Shown piece by piece: positions 6,092 through 10,747 of a stretch of DNA of 10,747 nt. The stretch comes from JAAYDK01 sp964543935. Lineage in GTDB: Bacteria > Spirochaetota > Spirochaetia > Sphaerochaetales > Sphaerochaetaceae. The position numbers and the translations under genes are program-made. Location of the stretch: contig CAZJAK010000078.1 in the NCBI GenBank assembly GCA_964543935.1, positions 1 to 10,747 on the forward strand, in the 5' to 3' direction. Every line of letters starts with the position of its first letter. Within the stretch, counting starts at the first letter, position 1. Below the pieces are notes generated by a model, which saw nothing but the letters and a program-made list of their open reading frames with translations, was not told the DNA's origin and did no database searches.

Positions 6092-7414
6092 GAGTTTCCC
6101 GGCAGCTTCGATTGCCAACGCCTTGAATTGATCGCCCCGGTCGAATTCATGCTTGAAGAACACGAAGGAAGCCGCTCCTGGGGAGAGCATCACGGCGACG
6201 ATGGGTTTATCGCTTCGTTTCCCAAGGACAGCTTGTGCTGAAGCCAACGCCGAATCGAAGGCCTCTTTCATCGTCCCGAACGGGCCTTGGTAATCCAACT
6301 CATGCGCCTGCAACAGCGGCAACAGCTTGTTCCTCGTGAAGCTGCCATCCAAGATGTGGATGCTTAAAGCCCGTTTCAAGGCGTTTAACATAGGCTCGGC
6401 CAGCAAATTCTTGTCCGTGCCGCCACAGATGAGCACATACTGCCATGGGCAACTGGTGGTGCTGAAACTGACTGCTTCGGGTATCGTCGCCGATGAATCG
6501 TTGATGAAGACGATGTTGCCGCCCATGGCGACCTGTTCTTGACGATGCGGCACCCCCCTGAACGATCCGAGCGCGCTCGCTAACTGCTTGGACTGGATTC
6601 CCAAGCGACGGCAAATCGCCCATGTGGGTTGAAAGCGGGTCTCGATGCGCTTTGCGCCCGGGATTGACTCAATCGCCAACAGCTTGTTCGAACCCAAGGT
6701 CGCATTGGCCTTCACATCGTCGAACAGGTCTTGTGATACTAAAATCTGATTGCTTTTCGACGACAACAACAGCCATTTGTCATGCTTGTAGGCGTTGAAG
6801 TCTCCGTATGAGTTGAGGTGGTCGGGGAACAGCGAGGTCATAACGACAATTTTAAATTGGGGCATGTGATTGCCGGTCGAGCAATAGAGGTCCCTTATTT
6901 GCCAAGACGACAGTTCGCACACTACATATCGCGGCATGGGCCGGCCGGAATCGAAACGGGCTTGTAGTTCGGTCAGTACCGAGAATCCACTGATGCCCAT
7001 GTTGCCACATTGCATGGCTTCGAAACCGCATTGACCCAATACGTGGGCGGTCGCTGCTGCGGTGGTGGTCTTCCCTTTGGTGCCGGTGATGGCGATGACG
7101 TCGATGCCTTTCATCAAGCTTGATGTGAACAAGAACGAGAGGTCGGACTCAACCCTGGTGGCGAATTCCAACAGCGGGTGGGTGGCGGCGACGGCCGGAT
7201 TCTTGATGACGATATCGGCCCACAAGAAATCTTCCTTGCGGTGTTCCTGCAAGATGGCCATGGCTCCCTTGCTTTTGAGGATGGCCAACGGTCCTCCCAG
7301 GACTGATTCGCTGCGTAAATCGGTAATGCGTACTTCGTCCCCTTTGTCGAGGAAGTACTTGGCTGCGGCAAATCCGCCCCCAAGCGTTCCGAGGCCGAAG
7401 ATGAGGACCCTCAT
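6077..7414 (-). CDS. murD: UDP-N-acetylmuramoyl-alanine:glutamate ligase (MurD)
   Basis: The 445-residue Mur ligase adds glutamate (D-Glu in classical MurD) to UDP-MurNAc-L-Ala with ATP, in the cytosol. Visible parts are an N-terminal nucleotide-fold FGLGTLGGG (6-14), the ATP P-loop GTKGKTTT (111-118), ELSSWQ (167-172), PDHLN (197-201), a lysine at 213 in YKHDKW where the family's carbamylated lysine sits, HRQE (290-293), GGTDKN (331-336) and LSPGAASF (410-417). The usual NDSKATN block reads NDSSATIPEA (305-314), so the lysine is replaced. The start at 7414 is preferred because MRVLIFGLG is where the family begins and GGGAG lies upstream; a TTG seven codons earlier is less likely. It runs convergent to the FemAB gene and divergent from the small basic-protein gene. 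Confidence 0.93.
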   Translation of the reverse strand: MRVLIFGLGTLGGGFAAAKYFLDKGDEVRITDLRSESVLGGPLAILKSKGAMAILQEHRKEDFLWADIVIKNPAVAATHPLLEFATRVESDLSFLFTSSLMKGIDVIAITGTKGKTTTAAATAHVLGQCGFEAMQCGNMGISGFSVLTELQARFDSGRPMPRYVVCELSSWQIRDLYCSTGNHMPQFKIVVMTSLFPDHLNSYGDFNAYKHDKWLLLSSKSNQILVSQDLFDDVKANATLGSNKLLAIESIPGAKRIETRFQPTWAICRRLGIQSKQLASALGSFRGVPHRQEQVAMGGNIVFINDSSATIPEAVSFSTTSCPWQYVLICGGTDKNLLAEPMLNALKRALSIHILDGSFTRNKLLPLLQAHELDYQGPFGTMKEAFDSALASAQAVLGKRSDKPIVAVMLSPGAASFVFFKHEFDRGDQFKALAIEAAGKLSGLV

Positions 7415-7433
7415 GATGCTCTCTCCCTGTTCC

Positions 7434-7450
7434 AATGGAATGATTCCATT
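7434..7450. promoter_or_regulatory. Perfect 17-base palindrome at the murD transcription start
   Basis: AATGGAAT and ATTCCATT are exact inverted copies around a central G. The element overlaps the inner edge of the murD -10 box and is centred where transcription should begin (about 7441), the classic place for a repressor operator. In RNA it could also form an 8-pair stem but with only a one-base loop, so a DNA-binding role is more likely. Confidence 0.5.
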
Positions 7451-7476
7451 ATAATCATGGATACTTTCCAGTACAA
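7448..7476 (-). promoter_or_regulatory. sigma70-type promoter of murD
   Basis: On the minus strand TTGTAC (7471-7476) and a perfect TATAAT (7448-7453) are separated by 17 bases. The expected start is near 7441, giving a leader of about 27 bases that includes the GGGAG ribosome-binding site of the 7414 start. Confidence 0.75.
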
Positions 7477-7493
7477 GTGCAATTCCCTACCGT

Positions 7494-7510
7494 ATCTTGT
7501 AAATCAAGAT
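7494..7510. repeat. Short inverted repeat in the murD / small-gene divergent region
   Basis: ATCTTG and CAAGAT are perfect complements around TAAAT. It lies just upstream of the murD -35 box and about 55 bases upstream of the plus-strand -35 box, so it could be a regulator site for either. It is short and may be chance. Confidence 0.25.
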
Positions 7511-7564
7511 TACTCGGGCAGAGGTTACAACACGGTCGATGATGTTTTGATCAGGAAAGCCCTC

Positions 7565-7593
7565 TTGACCTTCGTCGCGCTAGTGGGCATAAT
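7565..7593 (+). promoter_or_regulatory. sigma70-type promoter of the small basic-protein gene
   Basis: TTGACC (7565-7570) and CATAAT (7588-7593) have an exact 17-base spacing and each matches consensus at five of six positions. Initiation near 7600 gives a leader of about 47 bases before the GTG at 7647. Confidence 0.7.
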
Positions 7594-7646
7594 GAGTCGT
7601 TCATTGAATAACGATGTTCGATACCCGAAGGATAAGGAGCTCTACT

Positions 7647-7736
7647 GTGCCTTGCGGAAGAAAAAGAAAGAAGCATAAGATTGCGACACACAAGAGAAAG
7701 AAGAAGCTTAGGAAGAACAGACACAAGAATAAATAA
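7647..7736 (+). CDS. Tiny COX24/AURKAIP1-domain basic protein (29 aa), ribosome-associated type
   Basis: A GTG-start gene of 29 codons begins MPCGRKRKKHKIATHKRKK and continues KLRKNRHKNK to a TAA stop. The KxHKxxTHKRKKxLRKNRHK pattern is that of small bacterial COX24/AURKAIP1-domain proteins, related to mitochondrial ribosomal protein mS38 and likely bound to the small ribosomal subunit. More than half of the residues are Lys, Arg or His, as expected for an rRNA-binding peptide. The start is well supported: AAGGAG (7634-7639) lies seven bases upstream, a good promoter precedes it and a hairpin follows. A longer overlapping frame from 7457 begins inside the murD promoter and has no ribosome-binding site, so it is not taken as the gene. 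The ribosomal role is from family knowledge, not shown here. Confidence 0.88.
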   Translation: MPCGRKRKKHKIATHKRKKKLRKNRHKNK

Positions 7737-7762
7737 CGTGCCTGAACGCTTTCTCAATTGAG

Positions 7763-7781
7763 CCGCCGGCATTGCCGGCGG
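7763..7781 (+). terminator. GC-rich hairpin, probable terminator of the small basic-protein gene
   Basis: CCGCCGGC and GCCGGCGG form a perfect 8-pair stem with an ATT loop, 27 bases after the stop codon. The sequence after the stem (TATCTGTATCG) is only loosely T-rich, so termination may be partial. The next gene has its own promoter. Confidence 0.6.
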
Positions 7782-7845
7782 TATCTGTATCGTCAATCGG
7801 TTTTTGTACATAGCGGCAAGAGGTGGCGCATCGCCCCCGTTTGCC

Positions 7846-7875
7846 TTGACAGCCGGTTTCATACCGTGTTACTTT
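7846..7875 (+). promoter_or_regulatory. Probable promoter of the rpsF operon
   Basis: A perfect TTGACA (7846-7851) is followed after 17-18 bases by TTACTT/TACTTT (7869-7875), a weaker -10 box. Initiation around 7881 would give a leader of about 49 bases including the hairpin at 7890-7906 and AAGGAGG at 7919-7925. Confidence 0.6.
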
Positions 7876-7889
7876 TTTTGAACCTCTTT

Positions 7890-7906
7890 ATCCACCGTGG
7901 GTGGAT
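7890..7906 (+). promoter_or_regulatory. rpsF leader hairpin, candidate bS6:bS18 autoregulatory element
   Basis: ATCCACC and GGTGGAT form a perfect 7-pair inverted repeat around GTG, placing a CCG (7895-7897) at the top of the stem. The 3' arm could instead pair with CCAC at 7915-7918 near the ribosome-binding site. Many bacteria control rpsF-rpsR through a leader structure with a conserved CCG bound by the bS6:bS18 complex. Position and CCG fit, but the full consensus was not checked. Confidence 0.4.
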
Positions 7907-7929
7907 CATATAGACCACAAGGAGGAACC

Positions 7930-8211
7930 ATGAGAAATTATGAGTTCACCGTCATCTTCGATGCGAACGAAGAATCGACGGCAAAAGGCTTGGAAACCAT
8001 CCTGGCCGAATTCGCAAGCGCGAGCGTCGAGATCGTCAAGCAAGACGACATGGGCGTGCGCAATCTCGCGTATCTCATCAAGAAACAGGACAAGGGGCAC
8101 TACTACTACTTCGAGCTGAAGGCTGATCCAGCGTCGATCAATGTCTTCAACAATACGTTCAAGCTCATGGCACCCGTTCTGAAATTCTTGTTCGTCAACA
8201 ACGAAAAATAA
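7930..8211 (+). CDS. rpsF: 30S ribosomal protein bS6
   Basis: The 93-residue product begins MRNYEFTVIFDAN, the usual bS6 opening, and carries GVRNLAYLIKKQDKGHYYYFELKADP, matching the family's central strand and the K-x-GHY-x-x-F motif. It ends soon after the last helix, near the family's minimal length and without a long acidic tail. bS6 binds bS18 on the platform of the small ribosomal subunit. The ATG at 7930 is chosen over an upstream in-frame start because AAGGAGG ends five bases before it and the family starts at MR-Y-E. It is the first gene of a run of six same-strand genes with short gaps. Confidence 0.97.
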   Translation: MRNYEFTVIFDANEESTAKGLETILAEFASASVEIVKQDDMGVRNLAYLIKKQDKGHYYYFELKADPASINVFNNTFKLMAPVLKFLFVNNEK

Positions 8212-8212
8212 C

Positions 8213-8227
8213 ATAGACGGGGGCGTC
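8213..8227 (+). repeat. Repeated ATAGACGGGGG(C/A)GTC element, copy 1 (before ssb)
   Basis: ATAGACGGGGGCGTC lies between the rpsF stop and the ssb ATG and matches the copy at 9037-9051 at 14 of 15 bases. The GGGGG can pair with the 16S 3' end through one G-U pair and probably serves as the ribosome-binding site; GAC and GTC could close a tiny hairpin. Confidence 0.5.
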
Positions 8228-8231
8228 AAAC

Positions 8232-8717
8232 ATGGCTAACGACGTGAATGTCGTGGTGCTGGTAGGCCGGCTTACCAGAGACAGCGAACTGAAATACACC
8301 AATAATGGAACGGCGATATGCCGCTTCTCTCTTGCCGTGAACCGTTTGAAGAGGTCGGGTGAACAGCGAGAGGAGGAAGTGAGTTACATCGACGTGACGG
8401 TCTGGGGAAAACAAGCAGAAGTGCTGAATCCCTACTTGGTGAAAGGGCGCCAAATCTGCGTCAACGGTGAGTTGCGGCAGAGCAAGTGGGAGCAGGACGG
8501 ACAAAGCAGGAGCAAAATCGAAGTCGTGGCCAACAATGTGCAACTGCTTGGAGGTGGTGGGGGATCGCAGAATGGCGAGTCAACCCAAAACACCTTCCAA
8601 AAGAATCAGGGCTCGCGCGGAGAACCTTCCGCCCAGAATCGTAAACCGCAGGGTTTCACAAACCAAGGTGGCGATTTTCCCGGTCCTGAACAATTCGACG
8701 ACGATATTCCGTTCTGA
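8232..8717 (+). CDS. ssb: Single-stranded DNA-binding protein
   Basis: The 161-residue protein has an N-terminal OB-fold (about 1-105) with NVVVLVGRLTRDSELKYTNNG, FSLAVNR, YIDVTVWGKQAE and KGRQICVNGELRQSKWEQDG, all standard SSB motifs. A glycine/glutamine/asparagine-rich flexible linker runs from about 106 to 155. It ends in the acidic tip DDDIPF, the docking peptide that recruits DNA repair and replication proteins. SSB coats single-stranded DNA in replication, recombination and repair. It sits between rpsF and rpsR as in many bacteria, 20 bases after rpsF. Its ribosome-binding site is the unusual GGGGG run rather than a canonical AGGAGG. Confidence 0.97.
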   Translation: MANDVNVVVLVGRLTRDSELKYTNNGTAICRFSLAVNRLKRSGEQREEEVSYIDVTVWGKQAEVLNPYLVKGRQICVNGELRQSKWEQDGQSRSKIEVVANNVQLLGGGGGSQNGESTQNTFQKNQGSRGEPSAQNRKPQGFTNQGGDFPGPEQFDDDIPF

Positions 8718-8743
8718 GATACGGATGAGGAGAACAAAACAAG

Positions 8744-9040
8744 ATGCGTGATGATAAGGATATGATGATGAACGAAGGTTCCGATGCCAAGGGTGGCGCT
8801 TTCAGGGATAGGCGCAACGGCGGCAAGAAAGGCCCGTTCAAAAAGAAAGTATGCAAATTCTGCTCACAAAACCTGAGCGCTGACTACAAGAATCCCGACT
8901 TGCTCCGCAGATATGTGACCGAGCGGGGCAAGATCCTTCCGAGCAGGATCACAGGCAACTGTGCCAAGCACCAACGGGCATTGACCACCGAGATCAAACG
9001 GGCCCGTGTGCTTGCGTACCTCCCTTTCGATAAGAAATAG
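8744..9040 (+). CDS. rpsR: 30S ribosomal protein bS18
   Basis: The 98-residue product contains the bS18 core: KKVCKFCSQNLSADYKNPDLLRRYVTERGKILPSRITGNCAKHQRALTTEIKRARVLAYLPF. The pair of cysteines in CKFC together with the later NCAKH suggests a zinc-binding form. An N-terminal extension of about 35 residues (acidic, methionine-rich, then basic) precedes the core, making it longer than the roughly 75-residue E. coli protein. The start is uncertain: ATG 8744 has GAGGAG 11 bases upstream, while an in-frame ATG at 8768 has AAGGA seven bases upstream, so the first eight residues may not be made. bS18 binds bS6 on the small-subunit platform. Confidence 0.95.
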   Translation: MRDDKDMMMNEGSDAKGGAFRDRRNGGKKGPFKKKVCKFCSQNLSADYKNPDLLRRYVTERGKILPSRITGNCAKHQRALTTEIKRARVLAYLPFDKK

Positions 9041-9051
9041 ACGGGGGAGTC
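9037..9051 (+). repeat. Repeated ATAGACGGGGG(C/A)GTC element, copy 2 (before the membrane-protein gene)
   Basis: ATAGACGGGGGAGTC includes the rpsR stop codon (TAG) and ends just before the next ATG at 9053. It differs from the copy before ssb at one base. GGAG at 9046-9049 is the likely ribosome-binding site, though only three bases from the start codon. Confidence 0.5.
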
Positions 9052-9052
9052 G

Positions 9053-10003
9053 ATGGAACAGCGGGTCGTGACGATGGTGCGCGATGGAGTAGTGGCGGCA
9101 GGAATCTCTTTCATCCTGTTCAAGCTTACCTCGACCGCAACATTTTTCATTGTGCCGCTGTTGTTCGCCGCACCGCGCTTGCAGGAATCGAAACGGGCGC
9201 TGTTGCCGGTTTTGGCTGTGTTGCTCCTTCTGGTTGGCGACAGTCTATGGCGCTCCAAGGGACTTGCCGGTGAACCGGCCCTGGCGGGCTCGCTCGCGGT
9301 CGGGATGTTTTTCCCGGTCTCGTTGTTGGTCGGGGCGGCGTGGTGGATTGGGCTTCCCAAACGAGGCATGTTGGTGAGGTTCCTTGCCGGCAGTGCTTGC
9401 GCAGCGATCGGTGGAATGGCATTGGTGCTGTGGTTTCGGAGCGGTTCTCAAACTGCTCGGGACACGGCGGCGGCATTGAAGGAGTTGTACACCACCTTGG
9501 TGCCGCCCTTGCTCGGGACATCGATGCCGCTTGGTGTGGATGGTGAGCTTCTGTTCGACTTATTGGCAACCGTGGCTGAATTGGCTTTTTTACCGTTGTT
9601 CATGGCTCAATTCGGTTTCTCGTTGCTTGCAAGCGAATTGTTGATACACCGTAACGATGCCGGGTATCGCACGCGCATGTGCCGCTGGAAGTTGCCGGTC
9701 AACACCGTATGGGTGTTTTTGGTTGCCTGGACCTTGGTCTTGGCTTCGATGGTTTTCGAGGTCCCGTTGCTGGCATGCTTGGCATGGAATTCGGCGTTGG
9801 CGGTCACATTGCTCTACTTGGTTCAGGGCATGTCGATCGTGGCGTTCATCGTCCATAAGAAACATGAACGGGCGAGTGTTGTACGGATTTTTATCCTGCT
9901 GTCGCTTCTGGTCCTCATACCGGGATTGAACGCGATCGCGTTGGTGGTGCTGTCGTTGTTCGGCGTATCCGAGACGTGGGTCGGTTATAGAGTGAATGAA
10001 TAA
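9053..10003 (+). CDS. YybS/DUF2232-like multi-pass membrane protein
   Basis: The 316-residue protein is very hydrophobic, with about seven or eight likely membrane segments (roughly 10-40, 48-63, 76-100, 107-128, 168-195, 215-233, 237-265 and 276-305). Its C-terminal half resembles the DUF2232 pattern: a W-K-L-P motif at a helix start (212-215), LVQGMSIVAF (257-266), a final LIPGLNAIALVVLSLFGV segment and a W-x-x-YR ending. In Firmicutes a DUF2232 protein (YybS) is also encoded beside rplI and dnaB, so the location supports the call. No molecular function is established for the family that I can rely on. It begins 12 bases after rpsR and ends 12 bases before rplI, so it is within the operon. 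Confidence 0.7.
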   Translation: MEQRVVTMVRDGVVAAGISFILFKLTSTATFFIVPLLFAAPRLQESKRALLPVLAVLLLLVGDSLWRSKGLAGEPALAGSLAVGMFFPVSLLVGAAWWIGLPKRGMLVRFLAGSACAAIGGMALVLWFRSGSQTARDTAAALKELYTTLVPPLLGTSMPLGVDGELLFDLLATVAELAFLPLFMAQFGFSLLASELLIHRNDAGYRTRMCRWKLPVNTVWVFLVAWTLVLASMVFEVPLLACLAWNSALAVTLLYLVQGMSIVAFIVHKKHERASVVRIFILLSLLVLIPGLNAIALVVLSLFGVSETWVGYRVNE

Positions 10004-10015
10004 GGAGAAGGTCAC

Positions 10016-10624
10016 ATGAAGATCATACTGAATCAAGACGTCCGCAACCTTGGCGAAGAGGGCGACGTCGTTGAAGTGAAGAATGGATACGCACGGAATT
10101 TTTTGCTTCCGAAGGGGTTGGCCGTGTTGTTCAACAATGCCAACAAGGCGTTGTTCGCCAGTCGTGCCGCCGCCATCGAGAAGCGCAAGGTCGAGAAACG
10201 CAAAGCAGCTGCATCGCTGAAAGAGCGACTCGACGAGACCACCCTCACGGTGGTGGTTTCTGCCGGTGAATCGGGCAAGCTGTTCGGGTCGGTCACCAGT
10301 GCGATGATCCAAGAGGCATTGGCCAAGCTCGACATCGAGGTCGAGCGCAAGCGGATCGAGGTTGCCTCACAGGCCATCAAGATGGTCGGGACCTATTCGG
10401 TGAAGATTCGACTGTACGAGAACGAGACTTCCATGGTCAAATTGATCGTCGTCAGCGATGCCGAGGTCAAGAAAGCCGCTGCAGAGAAGGTCGCTGCCGA
10501 TAAAGCCGCCGAAAAGGCTGCCGCCAAGGCTTCGGCTGCCGTGGTTGAAGAATCCAAGGAACCTGAATACGGTGCCGAGGGTGTCCAGGAATTTGAGGAC
10601 GAGGACGAAGAGGAGGAAGCCTGA
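10016..10624 (+). CDS. rplI: 50S ribosomal protein bL9 with acidic C-terminal extension
   Basis: The 202-residue product starts MKIILNQDVRNLGEEGDVVE and has the signature GYARNFLLPKGLA (24-36). A long connecting helix rich in Ala/Lys/Arg (about 42-72) leads to the C-terminal domain (LTVVVSAGESGKLFGSVTSAMIQEAL, then GTYSVKIRLYENETSMVKLIV). bL9 normally ends near residue 148; here about 55 more residues follow, an alanine/lysine-rich helix (150-175) and then a strongly acidic tail ending EFEDEDEEEEA. bL9 binds domain V of 23S rRNA at the base of the L1 stalk and helps keep the reading frame. AAGGAG overlaps the stop of the preceding gene, a normal ribosome-binding site and a sign of coupling. 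Confidence 0.96.
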   Translation: MKIILNQDVRNLGEEGDVVEVKNGYARNFLLPKGLAVLFNNANKALFASRAAAIEKRKVEKRKAAASLKERLDETTLTVVVSAGESGKLFGSVTSAMIQEALAKLDIEVERKRIEVASQAIKMVGTYSVKIRLYENETSMVKLIVVSDAEVKKAAAEKVAADKAAEKAAAKASAAVVEESKEPEYGAEGVQEFEDEDEEEEA

Positions 10625-10633
10625 CGGCTATCC

Positions 10634-10747
10634 GTGGCGACGTTACCGGCCGGAGGACGTATTCCTCCCCATAACGATGATGCCGAGCGTGCTGTGCTGG
10701 GAGCAATCCTGCTCAGCAGCTCGGCGTTTGCCGAAGTGACCGAAGTC
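10634..10747 (+). CDS. dnaB: Replicative DNA helicase DnaB, N-terminal start only
   Basis: The first 38 codons of a gene cut by the window edge. The peptide runs MATLPAGGRIPPHNDDAERA and then VLGAILLSSSAFAEVTEV. P-P-x-N-x-x-A-E-x-x-VLGA is the standard opening of the DnaB N-terminal domain, which holds the hexamer together and binds primase. DnaB is the ring helicase that unwinds DNA at the fork. The only usual start codon in frame after the rplI stop and before the conserved motif is GTG at 10634. The nearest strong ribosome-binding site, AGGAGG at 10611-10616, is 17 bases away inside the rplI tail, so the start is less sure than the gene. It follows rplI by nine bases. Confidence 0.88.
   Translation, partial: MATLPAGGRIPPHNDDAERAVLGAILLSSSAFAEVTEV

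Noticed and set aside
7446..7460. Second PerR-like half site at the murD promoter (TTATAATCAT)
   Set aside because: Only the left half matches and it is accounted for by the TATAAT -10 box.
2150..7480. Shared CACTTGTAC in the hflK and murD promoter regions as a common operator
   Set aside because: The nine bases lie at different places relative to each promoter (downstream of -10 versus at -35) and the match is short, so chance is the simpler view.
7457..7678. A 73-codon open frame upstream of and overlapping the tiny basic-protein gene
   Set aside because: It starts inside the murD promoter, has no ribosome-binding site, spans the promoter of the 29-codon gene and its sequence does not look like any family I recognise; its Lys-rich end is the frame-shifted shadow of the real gene.

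Overview
The window looks like ordinary chromosome from a spirochaete, most likely near Sphaerochaeta/Treponema. This rests on three things: the gene order rpsF-ssb-rpsR-membrane protein-rplI-dnaB; a tiny Lys/Arg-rich COX24/AURKAIP1-type protein of the kind known from spirochaetes and Bacteroidetes; and long tails or insertions in MetRS, bL9 and bS18. Base composition is moderately GC-rich by eye, apart from one strikingly AT-rich intergenic stretch. I see no mobile element, CRISPR array, rRNA or tRNA. The genus is inference; the gene identities are mostly firm.

Left part (1-2630). The 3' end of a Fur/PerR-family regulator gene runs into a strong two-way terminator. Facing it on the minus strand is the hflK-hflC pair, with a 4-base ATGA overlap; these are membrane prohibitin-like partners of the FtsH protease. 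Upstream of hflK is a gene-free stretch of about 500 bases, much of it AT-rich, holding a near-perfect PerR-box-like sequence and the promoters for hflK (minus) and metG (plus).

Middle (2631-7414). metG encodes a long methionyl-tRNA synthetase with extra zinc-knuckle cysteines and a C-terminal tRNA-binding domain. Its promoter sits so close to the ATG that the mRNA may be leaderless. A FemAB-family aminoacyltransferase gene follows on the same strand, and its end overlaps the end of the convergent murD gene by 15 bases. Both of these act on peptidoglycan precursors or cross-bridges.

Right part (7415-10747). A divergent regulatory region serves murD (minus strand, good sigma70-like promoter with a perfect 17-base palindrome at the start site) and a 29-codon GTG-start gene for a tiny basic ribosome-associated protein (plus strand). 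Then comes the translation/replication operon: rpsF (bS6), ssb, rpsR (bS18), a YybS/DUF2232-like membrane protein, rplI (bL9 with an acidic tail) and the start of dnaB (replicative helicase, cut by the window edge). A leader hairpin with an exposed CCG in front of rpsF is a candidate bS6:bS18 autoregulatory element.

I found no obviously new multi-gene system. The best leads are regulatory or structural: the PerR-like box, the palindrome at murD, the possible leaderless metG, the MurD motif variant, the tiny ribosomal-type gene and the rpsF leader.
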